Assembly (NCBI RefSeq): GCF_900103195.1
Contig: NZ_FMWU01000012.1
Span: forward strand, 124,001-188,000
Length of the DNA: 64,000 bases
Reading direction: 5' to 3'
Origin: Methylobacterium sp. UNC378MF
GTDB lineage: Bacteria > Pseudomonadota > Alphaproteobacteria > Rhizobiales > Beijerinckiaceae
The notes beneath the pieces are model-generated. The model did not search any database, had not been told where the DNA came from, and saw nothing but the letters and a program-made list of their open reading frames with translations. A program made the translations under genes and the position numbers. This document shows, piece by piece, positions 1-8,781 of the stretch. Each line of letters starts with the position of its first letter. Position 1 is the stretch's first letter.

Positions 1-304
1 GATCGATGAGCCAGCGCAGCGCCGGGATGGTCGCGACGAGGGCGCCCGCGACGATCCCGGCCGCCGCCCCGCACAGGAAGCCGAGCCCGACCCGGATGAG
101 GGTCGCCTCGACATGCATCCACAGATCCCCCGACACTGCGAGCGCCCAGAGTGTCGCGCCGATCCGGCTCGGCGGCGGCAGAAGCCGCCCCGATGCCGCG
201 CCCGTCGCGACCGCGATCTCCCAACCGGCCGCAAGAACGAGCGGCAGAAGCAGCCCCAGGCCCGCGCGACCGCCCCGCCGCAGCAGCGGCACGCCGCCGC
301 TCAC
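1..304 (-). CDS. ABC transporter permease, SsuC/TauC-like (partial, runs off the left edge)
   Basis: Only the first 101 codons are in the window. The protein starts with GTG, which overlaps the stop of the upstream binding-protein gene by 4 bases (GTGA), so the two are translationally coupled. A basic start is followed by a hydrophobic helix (LGLLLPLVLAAGWE), the signature LPPPSRI that precedes the permease core of SsuC/TauC/NrtB proteins, and further membrane segments. Expected role: inner-membrane channel of an importer for sulfonates, nitrate or a similar small anion. The ATPase should lie further left. Family assignment is good; the substrate is not shown by the sequence. Confidence 0.75.
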   Translation of the reverse strand, partial: MSGGVPLLRRGGRAGLGLLLPLVLAAGWEIAVATGAASGRLLPPPSRIGATLWALAVSGDLWMHVEATLIRVGLGFLCGAAAGIVAGALVATIPALRWLID

Positions 305-1281
305 TGTCCGGCGACGGGATTGAAGCGCGCGTCGAGCAGGCCATCAACGGCCGCGGCCACGTCGGTGCCCGCCGGGATTACTCCGGCTTGCTGCAGGGCC
401 GTGCCGGCCGCCTTGATCGACTCAGCCTGGGCGGCGCCGATCGCTGGCTGGGACAGGTCGGTCCGCTCAATCTGGCGGGCAATTACCGGCTCCGGCAATT
501 TGGTGGCCGCGACGAGGGACGCGGTGAGTGCCTGCGGGTTGGCGAGCGCGTAGGCGCGAGCCCGCTCGTACGCGGCAATCACCGTTCGGACGAGATCCGG
601 ATGCGCCGTCGCGAAGTCTTCCCGGACATCGAGCAGACCCCAAGTGTTCGCGGCGGCGTCGCGGTAGAACAGCACGTCGCCATTCTCGATCTCGGCCGCC
701 GCCATCATCGGGTCGAGGCCGGCCCAGGCATCGACGTCGCCACGGTCGAGGGCGGTCCGTCCGTCCGGGTGCTGCAGCAATACGAGCTTGGCGTCGCGCT
801 CGGTGAGCCCGGCGCCCTGCAGCGCGCGGATCAGGAAGATGTGCGGATCGGTGCCTCGCGTGACCGCGACGCGCTTACCCTTCAGGTCGGCAGGCTTGGT
901 GATGCCGCTGTCTCTACGGGTCACGAGCGCCGTCCATTCGGGACGCGAATAGGCGTAGATCGCCTTGATGGGGTTGCCGTTGATCCGCGCGACGAGGGCT
1001 GCGGCGCCGGCGGCCGAGCCGAAATCGATCGCGCCGGCGTTCAGGAATTCGAGCGCCTTGTTGGAGCCGAGCGACTGAACCCAGCGGACCTTGATTCCCT
1101 GTGGCGCCAGCGCCTCCTCGAGGAAGCCCTTCTCCTTCAGGAGCAGGCCGACCGGATTGTAGGTTGCCCAGTCCAGGCGGATCTCTTTCGGGGCCTCGGC
1201 GCGGACCTCGCGCGTCGCGAGCACGCCAAGGCCGGCCAAAGCGAGGCCGGCGGCCAGGATCGATCGGCGAGTGGAGATCAT
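301..1281 (-). CDS. ABC transporter substrate-binding protein, SsuA/NMT1 family
   Basis: A 326-residue periplasmic binding protein. The N-terminus STRRSILAAGLALAG is a twin-arginine signal, with cleavage likely after the VRA-like site near residue 28. The mature part begins EIRLDWATYNPVGLLLKEKG, as in SsuA-type proteins, and continues with the GAIDFGSAAGAAALVARING segment that forms the ligand cleft in aliphatic-sulfonate binders. Length is typical (about 310-330). It is followed directly by the SsuC-like permease with a 4-base overlap. SsuA-like proteins bind alkanesulfonates, but the same fold binds nitrate, taurine and thiamine precursors, so the ligand is open. The flavin monooxygenase at 2168, a family that acts on sulfur and nitrogen compounds, is mild support for a sulfonate. 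Confidence 0.85.
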   Translation of the reverse strand: MISTRRSILAAGLALAGLGVLATREVRAEAPKEIRLDWATYNPVGLLLKEKGFLEEALAPQGIKVRWVQSLGSNKALEFLNAGAIDFGSAAGAAALVARINGNPIKAIYAYSRPEWTALVTRRDSGITKPADLKGKRVAVTRGTDPHIFLIRALQGAGLTERDAKLVLLQHPDGRTALDRGDVDAWAGLDPMMAAAEIENGDVLFYRDAAANTWGLLDVREDFATAHPDLVRTVIAAYERARAYALANPQALTASLVAATKLPEPVIARQIERTDLSQPAIGAAQAESIKAAGTALQQAGVIPAGTDVAAAVDGLLDARFNPVAGQ

Positions 1282-2167
1282 GGGTCGGGCCTGACGTCGT
1301 GAGAAGAGGCGAGAAGCGGGGTTCGATGTTCGCGGGACAGGCGATCCACGCCGCGGCGCGGTCCAGGGCGGTCTCGTCCGGCTGAGTTCAGAGGCGCGGC
1401 GCGGTCAGCGGATCGGTCCGCCGGGCGCTTCCGAAGATGTGCGGGGACGGCATAGCGCCAAGAGGTCGATCCGAGTCGACATACTCCTCGCTCCGGAATC
1501 GCGACCGGACCGCGCCAGCGTCTTCATCTTCCGTGTGCGGCCCTTCGCGTGACGGTGAATACAAGATCCTGTCGGCCGGTCGCGGAGTCAATAAAAGGCC
1601 GTTCTCTACTTGCCGGCCTCGAGGCAAGAATATTCGTCCGTCAAGCGTAGGACGAGAATAATTTGCGCGTCGATCCGCGGACGGGTGGCGTCCGTCCTCC
1701 AGGTCCGATCATGTTCTGCTCGGCGCGAAGGGGCCGCTCGTGAGGGGCACGAGGGCTGCTGTGTGGCGGCGGGCTGCCCCGGGAGGGGGGAGGGCGCGGC
1801 ATGATCCTCGACGCGACGATCGCGATGGTCGGCGGCCGACGTTCCGGTCTCGCGATCGTGGCTTTCGCAGCGCGTCCGCACAGGGTCCGGCTCCTTTTCG
1901 GCCTTCCTGCCGATGCAGCAAGCGCGGCGTTTCCTGGCGGCACGACACGGGCGCCATGCCGCGTCCGACCTGCGCGACCGTCCATCCGAGAATGCGCCCG
2001 ACCCCTGCGGTTCCCACTGACGCGCTCCGAGCCGCAGCTCCGGGCAATTCGCTGAGTGGTCACAGCGTGAGCGAGTTGTGCATCACTCGTGCGATCCTGA
2101 GTTCGCCTGTGGAGGCGGCTCGGCTAGACTCCGGCCTGCGCAAGCGGCACGGAGCGGATCAGGCTCG
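1282..2167. other. Long intergenic region without a recognisable gene
   Basis: About 890 bases between the divergent binding-protein gene (minus) and monooxygenase gene (plus). Short open frames on both strands are arginine/proline-rich and look like GC-rich shadow frames. The stretch around 1540-1670 is richer in A+T and holds an imperfect inverted repeat (TCGTCC at 1634-1639 against GGACGA at 1650-1655, extended by TATTC/GAATA with a 2-base bulge). This is a reasonable place for divergent promoters, but I cannot place -35/-10 boxes with confidence. Confidence 0.5.
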
Positions 2168-3523
2168 ATGACGGTCGGTTTGATGAGACAGGACACCCTG
2201 CGCCTCGGCGCGTTCTTCTACGCGACCGGGCACCACGTCGCCGGCTGGCGTCATCCTTCGAGCGAAGCCGACGGTGGCCTCGTCCTCGAGCGGTATGTCG
2301 GCTGGGCGCAGCGGGCGGAAGCCGCGAAGTTCGACCTCATCTTCCTGGAGGATGGAACCGGTATCCGGGACCTGGATCTGAGGTCGAGCGAGCGCACCGC
2401 GCGCTCGACCCATTTCGAGCCCCTGACGCTGCTGTCGGCGCTCGCGGCGGTGACGCGCCGGATCGGTCTCGTGGCCACCACCTCCACCACCTTCAACGAG
2501 CCCTACAACGTCGCGCGCCGGTTCGCGTCCCTCGATCATCTCAGCGGCGGACGGGCCGGCTGGAATCTCGTCACGTCCGCGACCGACGCGGAGGCGGCGA
2601 ATTTCGGCGGCGACCGGATCGCCCGGCACGCCGATCGCTACGAGCGCGCCGAGGAGTTCGTGGACGTGGTCCTCGGCCTGTGGAACACGTGGGACGACGG
2701 CGCGGTGATCATCGACCGCGCCAGCGGACAGTTCTCGAAGCCCGATGGATTTCGGCCCTTGAACCACCGCGGCAAGCATTTCGAGGTCCGCGGACCGCTC
2801 AACATCTCGCGCACGCCGCAGGGACAGCCCGTGCTGGTGCAGGCGGGATCGTCCGGGCCCGGCAAAGATCTGGCGGCGCGCACCGCCGAGATCGTGTTCA
2901 CGGCCAATCAGACGCTGGAGGAGGCGGTGGCTTTCTATGGCGACCTGAAGGAGCGCATGGCGCGTTTTGGCCGCGCACCCGGCGACCTGAAGGTCATGCC
3001 GGGCTTGTTTCCCGTCGTCGGCCGCAGCGAGGCCGAGGCGCGGGCGAAGTTCGAGGCCTTGCAGGAGCTGATCGATCCCGTGGTCGGCCTCGCTCTGCTC
3101 GGCCGCATGATCGGCGGCCACGATCTCTCGGGATACGATCCCGACGGGCCGGTCCCGGAACTGCCCGAGACGGACGGCATCAAGTCCCGCCAGCAGCTGA
3201 TGGTCGACCTCGCCCGTCGCGAAGGTCTGACCCTGCGTCAGCTCTACCTGCGCATCGCGGGCGCGCGGGGCCACTCGCAGATCGTCGGCACGCCTGCCCA
3301 GATCGCGGACGAGATGGAGGAGCGGTTCCGGTCCGGCGGGGCCGACGGGTTCAACATCATGCCGCCGACGCTACCGGGCGGCCTCGACGACTTCATCGCG
3401 CTCGTCCTGCCGGAACTGCGTCGGCGCGGCCTGTTCCGGACCGAGTACGAGGGCCGGACTCTGCGCGATCATCTTGGCTCGCGCCCGCCCGCGGGATTTG
3501 GTCCCGGTCCGGCTGTGGCTTAG
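2168..3523 (+). CDS. FMN-dependent monooxygenase, NtaA/SnaA/DszA family (LLM class)
   Basis: A 451-residue member of the bacterial luciferase-like two-component flavin monooxygenases, which use FMNH2 from a separate reductase. Seen: the start LRLGAFFYATGHHVAGWRHP, typical of nitrilotriacetate/pristinamycin/dibenzothiophene-sulfone monooxygenases; FDLIFLEDG; the substrate/flavin region DHLSGGRAGWNLVTS; and VQAGSSGPGKDLAARTAEIVFT. ATG 2168 is chosen because the family begins just before this block; the open frame extends 30 codons further upstream with no family similarity, and ATG 2183 is the alternative. Family members oxidise amine, sulfone or sulfonate substrates. The nearby SsuA-like transporter suggests an organosulfur role (inference). 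No flavin reductase gene is adjacent, although the fused reductase at 8782 could supply electrons. Confidence 0.88.
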   Translation: MTVGLMRQDTLRLGAFFYATGHHVAGWRHPSSEADGGLVLERYVGWAQRAEAAKFDLIFLEDGTGIRDLDLRSSERTARSTHFEPLTLLSALAAVTRRIGLVATTSTTFNEPYNVARRFASLDHLSGGRAGWNLVTSATDAEAANFGGDRIARHADRYERAEEFVDVVLGLWNTWDDGAVIIDRASGQFSKPDGFRPLNHRGKHFEVRGPLNISRTPQGQPVLVQAGSSGPGKDLAARTAEIVFTANQTLEEAVAFYGDLKERMARFGRAPGDLKVMPGLFPVVGRSEAEARAKFEALQELIDPVVGLALLGRMIGGHDLSGYDPDGPVPELPETDGIKSRQQLMVDLARREGLTLRQLYLRIAGARGHSQIVGTPAQIADEMEERFRSGGADGFNIMPPTLPGGLDDFIALVLPELRRRGLFRTEYEGRTLRDHLGSRPPAGFGPGPAVA

Positions 3524-3659
3524 CGGTACGACCGGCCGTCGCATGCCTGCGGCGTCTTGGCCACCATGAGGATTGTGCACAAGCGAACCTCGCTATGATA
3601 CGTGTGCCCATCGCGGCCGAAGGTCGCCTTGTGCAGGTCGTGGCAAGGGCGACGGGACT

Positions 3660-5141
3660 TTGACGGATCAGCAGGAACGCTCGCGCGTCGAAGCGGAGTT
3701 CGCCCGGAGCGACGCGAGTACCGATCCCTTCGTCTCCGCCGTGCGGGCCACGCGGATGCCGATGCTGATCACGGATCCCAGTCAGCCCGATAACCCCATC
3801 GTCTTCGTCAATGCCGCATTCTCGAGTCTGACCGGCTACGACCGCGACGAGATCATCGGCCGGAACTGCCGCTTCCTGCAAGGGCCGGAGACCAGCAAGG
3901 CGGATATCGCGAAGATCAGAGCCGCCGTCGAGGGTCGAGTTCCGGTCGAGATCGAACTGCTTAACCACAAGAAGGACGGCGAGGTCTTCTGGAATCGGCT
4001 CCTGATCTCGCCGGTCTTCGATCGGGATGGTGCGCTGACCTATTTCTTCGCCTCTCAGTCCGACGTGACGCTGGAGCGCGACAAGCTCACGCGGATGCAG
4101 CGTGATCGTGCGGTGCTCGAGCAGGAGGTGGAGCGCCGCACGAGCGAACTCACCCGCAGCGAGGAGCGGCTGCGCTTCATCCTGAAAGCCGGCCGTTTCG
4201 GTTCGTGGACCCTCGATCTCGCCGAGATGCGACTGGCGGCCTCCGAGACCTGCAAGGAGAATTTCGGACGTTCCGCGGGCGATCCGTTCAGCTACGAGGA
4301 TCTGATCGCCGCGATCGATCCCGAGGACCGACCCCGCATGCAGGCGGCGGTGCAGACGTCGATCCGCGAGCACAGCGACTATGACATCGAGTATCGGGCG
4401 CGCACGCCCGCTGGCGAGATGCGGTGGCTGCAGATCCGGGGCCAGACCTTCTACGACGCGGTCGGCCAGCCTCTCAGCATGGCCGGCGTCTCCATCGACG
4501 TGACCGAGCGCAAGCGCGCGGAGGAGCACCGCACCCTCCTGGCCGACGAGTTGAACCACCGGGTGAAGAACTCGATGGCGACCATGCAGTCGATCGCCCA
4601 CCAGACCCTGCGCAACGCCGCCTCCCTGGAGGAAGCCCACAGGACCCTCGACGCGCGGCTGCAGTCGCTCTCGGCCGCCCACGACGTTCTGACCCGCGAG
4701 AGCTGGATCGGCGCCACGCTGAGCGTGATCGTGGAGGGTACCCTCACGGCGTTCCGCGGCGGCGCGGGGCAGCGGTTCGTGATCAATGGCCCGGAGGTTT
4801 GGCTGACGCCGCGCCTGACCCTCGCCTTCACGATGGCTCTCCACGAGCTGGCGACCAACGCGGTCAAGTACGGCGCCCTCTCGAACGACAAGGGTCGGGT
4901 CATCCTCAATTGGGATGTGATGGATGGCGCCAAGCCGGCCCATCTCTGGTTCCGGTGGGAGGAGGTCGGAGGTCCGGCAGTGACGGCGCCGACGCGCGGC
5001 GGTTTCGGCACCCGCCTCATCGAGCGCGCGCTGTCTGCCGAGTTGGGCGGCTCGGCGGAGATCGAGTACCGATCCCGCGGCGTGGTGTTCACGCTGGACG
5101 CCCCACTTCCCGACCGGGCGGCCAGCCCGATCAAGGCCTGA
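3660..5141 (+). CDS. Blue-light sensor histidine kinase (LOV-PAS-HWE)
   Basis: About 493 residues. The N-terminal LOV domain (about 25-140) carries the photo-adduct motif GRNCRFLQ with the reactive Cys near residue 70, so FMN-based blue-light sensing is expected. A short coiled linker (EQEVERRTSELTRSEERL) follows, then a second PAS domain (about 170-285). The C-terminal HWE kinase has phospho-acceptor His near 300 in LADELNHRVKN, the N-box HELATNAVKYGALS, the W-x-E element FRWEEVGGP and a GFGTRLIERAL G-box. TTG 3660 is taken as start because similarity begins at TDQQERS; a further TTG at 3573 would add 29 doubtful residues. No response regulator is adjacent, so it is an orphan kinase, possibly feeding the general stress response (inference). 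Confidence 0.87.
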   Translation: MTDQQERSRVEAEFARSDASTDPFVSAVRATRMPMLITDPSQPDNPIVFVNAAFSSLTGYDRDEIIGRNCRFLQGPETSKADIAKIRAAVEGRVPVEIELLNHKKDGEVFWNRLLISPVFDRDGALTYFFASQSDVTLERDKLTRMQRDRAVLEQEVERRTSELTRSEERLRFILKAGRFGSWTLDLAEMRLAASETCKENFGRSAGDPFSYEDLIAAIDPEDRPRMQAAVQTSIREHSDYDIEYRARTPAGEMRWLQIRGQTFYDAVGQPLSMAGVSIDVTERKRAEEHRTLLADELNHRVKNSMATMQSIAHQTLRNAASLEEAHRTLDARLQSLSAAHDVLTRESWIGATLSVIVEGTLTAFRGGAGQRFVINGPEVWLTPRLTLAFTMALHELATNAVKYGALSNDKGRVILNWDVMDGAKPAHLWFRWEEVGGPAVTAPTRGGFGTRLIERALSAELGGSAEIEYRSRGVVFTLDAPLPDRAASPIKA

Positions 5142-5169
5142 CGATCTCACGCCGTGGGCGCGCGGCCGT

Positions 5170-5727
5170 TCATGTCATGCGCTGCAAGACGGGCTCGTTC
5201 CAGAGCCTGCGGTGCAGCACCGCTATCGCGGCGTGGCCAATGACGGCGGCCAGGAGAGTGAAGCCCAGCCAGTAATGGAACAGATCGGCAGGAAGCATCA
5301 TCCACCCGATCTTCGTTTCACGCGCCGGCATCAGCGGGATGCCGTAGGGCGCGAAGGGCTTGCCCGACCCGTATTGGCGCAGAAGAGCGAGGCTCGGTAT
5401 CAGGATCATCAGGAGATAGATCAGGGCGTGGCCGGCCGTCGCGGCGCGTCCCGGGGCGCCGTGCCGGCGGCGGCGATTGGCGAGCCCCCAGGCTCCGCGC
5501 AGGAGCACGAGCACGAACAGCGTGAAGCCGAGCGTGAAGTGGCTGCCGCCGACGAGGCGCGTAAGTGTCGTGTCGCCGATCGTGACGTAGAGCAGCGCGC
5601 CCGCGAACTGCCAGGCGAACAGGGCGGCCATCAGCCAGTGGAAGCCGCGGCTGACGCGGCCGTACCGCTCCGGCGTGTCCAGCCAGGCGGCCCGCGGTGC
5701 GGTTTCGCGGCTCGGCGGCCTGATCAT
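5170..5727 (-). CDS. Cytochrome b561
   Basis: A 185-residue inner-membrane di-haem b561 of the CybB type, with four predicted helices: SRGFHWLMAALFAWQFAGALLY, the HFTLGFTLFVLVLLRGAWGL helix, the ALIYLLMILIPSLALL helix and LFHYWLGFTLLAAVIGHAAIA. Histidines in HW, GSHF, FHYW and GHAA are the expected axial haem ligands. These proteins pass quinol electrons to periplasmic or membrane acceptors, including superoxide. ATG 5727 overlaps the stop of the upstream acyl-CoA dehydrogenase-like gene (ATGA), so both are one operon; a start 6 codons earlier (5745) is possible. Co-expression suggests a redox role linked to the flavoprotein, but this is inference. Confidence 0.88.
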   Translation of the reverse strand: MIRPPSRETAPRAAWLDTPERYGRVSRGFHWLMAALFAWQFAGALLYVTIGDTTLTRLVGGSHFTLGFTLFVLVLLRGAWGLANRRRRHGAPGRAATAGHALIYLLMILIPSLALLRQYGSGKPFAPYGIPLMPARETKIGWMMLPADLFHYWLGFTLLAAVIGHAAIAVLHRRLWNEPVLQRMT

Positions 5728-6872
5728 GCGGCGTTCTCGGTCCACAGATCTCCCGCCATGCCGCCAATGCGCAGGATTTCAGACGCCGCGCCGGTGAGCG
5801 CACGATCCGGTCCGGGCTGGCGCAGGTAGGTGGCGAGGTCGCGCGCGCGCCGCTCGAGCGGATGGCCGCGCAGGAAGCCCTGAAGGCCGACCGAGCGCTG
5901 GGCCAGCTGAAGAACGTCGAGGCCGGCACGTTCGACCGCGAGGCGGACCAGGTTGATGTAGGCGACGACGCGTTCGGGCGGCAGCGCGGCCTGCGATGCA
6001 ACCTTCGCCCCGCGCTCGACCCAGAGCCGCGCGCCTTCGACCGCGATCACGCCCTCGCCGAGGCGCGCCAGCTGGTGCGGGTCGCCGCCCCGGTCGAGGC
6101 GGTCCAGATGCCCGCGCCAAGCATCGAACACCGCTTCGATGCCACCGAGCTGCACCGCCGCGAAGCGCCACGCGCCGCCCGAGAAGGCGGGCTGGCGGAA
6201 ATAGTCATCGGGCTGGCCCAGAATGGCGTCGGCCTCGTAGGCGAGGCCGGTGAAGTCGACGGTGCCGGTCGCCGACGCGCGCATGCCCTGCGCCCGCCAG
6301 GCCGAGAGATCTGCCCGGGTGCCGGCCTGAAGCGGCACCACCATCATCGCCGTGCCGGCTTGGCTCGGATGCCCGACGGTGACGAGGGCGCGGGTGACAG
6401 ACCCCGCACCCGACGCGAAGGTCTTCACGCCATGAAGACGTGCATCGGTGTCCTGGGCCTCGACCCGCAGGCCGCCTTCAGGGGGTTCCGTGTTCCAGAC
6501 CCCGAAGAGGTGGCCGGCATGCGCGTCGGCGAACAGGCGATCCCGCTGGTCGGGGGCGCCGTATCGGGCGATGAGCTGGAGGGCGTTGACATGCCCCTCG
6601 TAGAGCCGCCCAAGGGCGAGGCTCCCATAGCCGACCAGCCGCAGGACCTCCGCCAGGGTTCCCGCACCCGGCTCCGTCCCGAGCCCGGCGCCGCCATGCT
6701 CCACCGGGACGGGGGCGGCGAGCAAGCCCAGCCGGGCGAGATCGGCAATGTCCTCTTGCGGGAAGCCCGCGTCGTGATCCTGCGCATCCGCGCGCAGCGC
6801 GGCCGCGGCCGCGATGTCCCGCGCCGCCGCCTCGGAATCGAAGATCGGGTCCAGGCGGGTCCACTGGTCCAT
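5724..6872 (-). CDS. Acyl-CoA dehydrogenase family flavoprotein
   Basis: A 382-residue protein with acyl-CoA dehydrogenase architecture: alpha-helical N-domain with LGLLAAPVPVEHGGAGLG, a middle beta-domain (LFGVWNTEPPEGGLR, GVKTFASGAGSVTRALV) and a C-terminal helical domain ending in a region with the conserved Gly-rich LRIGGMAGDLW. The middle domain resembles the SfnB/DszC side of the family (oxygen-using flavoproteins for sulfur compounds) at least as much as fatty-acid beta-oxidation enzymes, and the usual catalytic glutamate of beta-oxidation enzymes is not obvious. It is the first gene of an operon with the cytochrome b561. It could be a true dehydrogenase or a monooxygenase; substrate unknown. 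Confidence 0.8.
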   Translation of the reverse strand: MDQWTRLDPIFDSEAAARDIAAAAALRADAQDHDAGFPQEDIADLARLGLLAAPVPVEHGGAGLGTEPGAGTLAEVLRLVGYGSLALGRLYEGHVNALQLIARYGAPDQRDRLFADAHAGHLFGVWNTEPPEGGLRVEAQDTDARLHGVKTFASGAGSVTRALVTVGHPSQAGTAMMVVPLQAGTRADLSAWRAQGMRASATGTVDFTGLAYEADAILGQPDDYFRQPAFSGGAWRFAAVQLGGIEAVFDAWRGHLDRLDRGGDPHQLARLGEGVIAVEGARLWVERGAKVASQAALPPERVVAYINLVRLAVERAGLDVLQLAQRSVGLQGFLRGHPLERRARDLATYLRQPGPDRALTGAASEILRIGGMAGDLWTENAA

Positions 6873-7210
6873 GCGCCCGTCTCCCCTCAGACTGCCGCCA
6901 CGCGCGCCCTCGCGCCCATGCCATGCTGCCGGCCCGGACGCCCCGTGCCGTCGAGATCCCGGCGACCGGCCAAGGCAGTGCCGCCGCGTGCGTTCGCGCG
7001 TTCGGGTGTCTTCACGTGCCGGCTCCAGCTGCTCGCAGAAGATGCGTGAGCCACGGAAACTTTAACTTAAGACAGAACCATCCTTTCCGCCGACGGGCTG
7101 CGACCAATGCGACCGCGGCCGGCGCATCGCCGGTCCCGCGGTTTGGCCGACGACAATGGCCGTTGAACCTCTTGTCGTTCGGCCAGGCTGGAATCCGGCG
7201 CCGCACGGGT
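6873..7210. other. Intergenic region with one strong inverted repeat
   Basis: About 340 bases between the acyl-CoA dehydrogenase start and the end of the LysR gene (both minus strand). No gene is recognisable. It should hold the promoter of the flavoprotein/cytochrome operon. The notable element is the inverted repeat described separately at 7145-7184. Confidence 0.5.
7145..7184. terminator. Inverted repeat, possible terminator of the LysR operon (no U-tract)
   Basis: GGCCGACGACAA (7145-7156) pairs with TTGTCGTTCGGCC (7172-7184) with one bulged base and a 15-base loop, giving a stem of about 12 bp. It starts 27 bases beyond the LysR stop codon on the minus strand. Neither side is followed by a run of T, so it is not a classical intrinsic terminator. 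It may stabilise the mRNA end or act as a bidirectional barrier between operons. Confidence 0.4.
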
Positions 7211-8101
7211 TCAGTTCAGCGTCCGGTTGGCGCGCAGGCGTGACACCGCGAGGTCGACGAAGGTCCGCACCTTCGCGGGCGCGTGCCGGCCTTCGGGGTA
7301 CAGGACGTGGACGGGCAGCGGCGCCTCCTCGTACTCGGCGAGCACGATTTCGAGGCGGCCTTCGAGCAGGTCCGGCCCAATCTGATAATGCAGGACCCGG
7401 GTCAGCCCCCAGCCTGATCGGGCAGCGCCGATCGAGATCTCGTTGGTGTTTCCCTGCAGGGTCGGGTGGATGACCACTCGCTCATTCCGCGCGAATCGCC
7501 ATTCCGGCGACGCCCAGGCGCCGGTGGAGACCGCGATTCGGTGCCGCTTCAGATCCGCCGGACTCGTCGGCACGCCGTGCCGCGCGAAATAGGCCGGCGC
7601 ACCGCAGATGACGTGGCGGACTGAACCGACCCGGGCGGCCGCGAATCCGGAATCGGTCAGGTGACCGATGCGGATTGCCACGTCGATCCCCTCTTCGACG
7701 ATGTTGACCGGCCGGTCGACGAAGAGCGCCCGCGCCGACATCGTCGGGTAGGTGTCGAGGTAATCGGTCACGATCGGGAGCACGTGCATCTTCCCGAACA
7801 GCACCGATGCCGTGACCGCGAGCGTCCCCGTCGGCGTCGCGTTCGAGCCGGCCGCCGCCGATTCCGCCTCGGTGATGTCGGCCAGGATCCGCCGGCAATC
7901 CTCGTAATAGCGGCGACCCGCCTCCGTCAGCTTCACGGAGCGGGTCGTCCGGATCAGGAGCCGGGCGCCGATGGCCTCTTCGAGCCCGGCCACGGCGCGC
8001 GTCACGGCCGGCGGGCTCATGTGCAGGAGGCGGGCAGTCTGCGCGAAGCTCGCCGTCTCGGCGACCTTGGCGAAGATGCGCATGGCCTGCCAACGATCCA
8101 T
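7211..8101 (-). CDS. LysR family transcriptional regulator
   Basis: A 296-residue LysR protein. The N-terminal winged helix-turn-helix is clear (MRIFAKVAETASFAQTARLL, then SPPAVTRAVAGLEEAIGARL and the wing RTTRSVKLTEAGRRYYEDC). The effector domain begins around residue 90 (TGTLAVTASVLFGKMHVLPI). ATG 8101 gives the family-typical start MDRWQAMRIFAK; the frame runs further upstream without similarity. It is the last gene of a run GST - reductase fusion - DUF1348 - LysR on the same strand. The perfect TTCCG-N5-CGGAA site at 11619, in front of the GST gene, is a good candidate operator, which would make the operon self-regulated. The effector is unknown. Confidence 0.9.
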   Translation of the reverse strand: MDRWQAMRIFAKVAETASFAQTARLLHMSPPAVTRAVAGLEEAIGARLLIRTTRSVKLTEAGRRYYEDCRRILADITEAESAAAGSNATPTGTLAVTASVLFGKMHVLPIVTDYLDTYPTMSARALFVDRPVNIVEEGIDVAIRIGHLTDSGFAAARVGSVRHVICGAPAYFARHGVPTSPADLKRHRIAVSTGAWASPEWRFARNERVVIHPTLQGNTNEISIGAARSGWGLTRVLHYQIGPDLLEGRLEIVLAEYEEAPLPVHVLYPEGRHAPAKVRTFVDLAVSRLRANRTLN

Positions 8102-8181
8102 GGCCTCGCTCCAGGTTGTTGAGGCCGCAACGCGACGCTGACATCCGGTTGGCCTCCCGCACCGGCCTGGTGGCCGGATGA

Positions 8182-8646
8182 TCAGAAGCCGAACTGACTC
8201 AGGCCCGGATGATCGTCCGGCCGGCGCCCGAGCGGCCAGTGAAACTTGCGGTCCGCTTCCGTGATCGGCAATTCGTTGATGCTGCTGTGCCGATAGCGCA
8301 TCAGACCGTCGTCGGCGAACTCCCAGTTCTCGTTGCCGTAGGCCCGGAACCAATGGCCGCTGTCATCGTGATACTCGTAGGCGTAGCGCACGGCGATCCG
8401 GTTGCCGGTAAAGGCCCAGAGCTCCTTGATGAGGCGGTATTCGAGTTCGCGGTTCCACTTGCGGGTCAGGAACGCCTCCACCTCCTGCCGCCCGTTCAGG
8501 AACTCGGCGCGGTTCCGCCAGCGGGTATCGGTCGTGTAGGCGAGGGCGACCTTGGCGGCGTCGCGGCTGTTCCAACCATCTTCGGCGAGGCGGACCTTTA
8601 CGATGGCGCTCTGTTCGTCGAAAGGCGGCAGCGGCGGACGGGACAT
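8182..8646 (-). CDS. DUF1348 family protein (NTF2/SnoaL-like fold)
   Basis: A 154-residue small protein of the DUF1348 family. Seen: [82 protein letters not shown], a C-terminal block rich in conserved Trp/Arg. The fold is that of SnoaL-like or NTF2-like alpha/beta cones, used as small-molecule binding enzymes or domains. The spacing to the reductase fusion (135 bases) and to the LysR gene (80 bases) fits one operon. Members are often found beside LysR or TetR regulators and electrophile-stress genes, but no reaction is established. Length is normal for the family. Confidence 0.85.
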   Translation of the reverse strand: MSRPPLPPFDEQSAIVKVRLAEDGWNSRDAAKVALAYTTDTRWRNRAEFLNGRQEVEAFLTRKWNRELEYRLIKELWAFTGNRIAVRYAYEYHDDSGHWFRAYGNENWEFADDGLMRYRHSSINELPITEADRKFHWPLGRRPDDHPGLSQFGF

Positions 8647-8781
8647 GGGGTACTCCTTGGCTTTGCGGGGTGAAGAGAACGGCCCCGGCTTGATGTCGAG
8701 GCAGCGCAGGATGATCTGCCGCCGACGATCCAGGAAGGTGCAAACCGGAGCGGGGTGAAGCGGACCGGACGCGCAGGGGCG

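Noticed and set aside
2078..2167. A longer N-terminus for the flavin monooxygenase
   Set aside because: The additional 30 residues are Arg/Gly/Ser-rich and precede the family-typical start; ATG 2168 is better placed.
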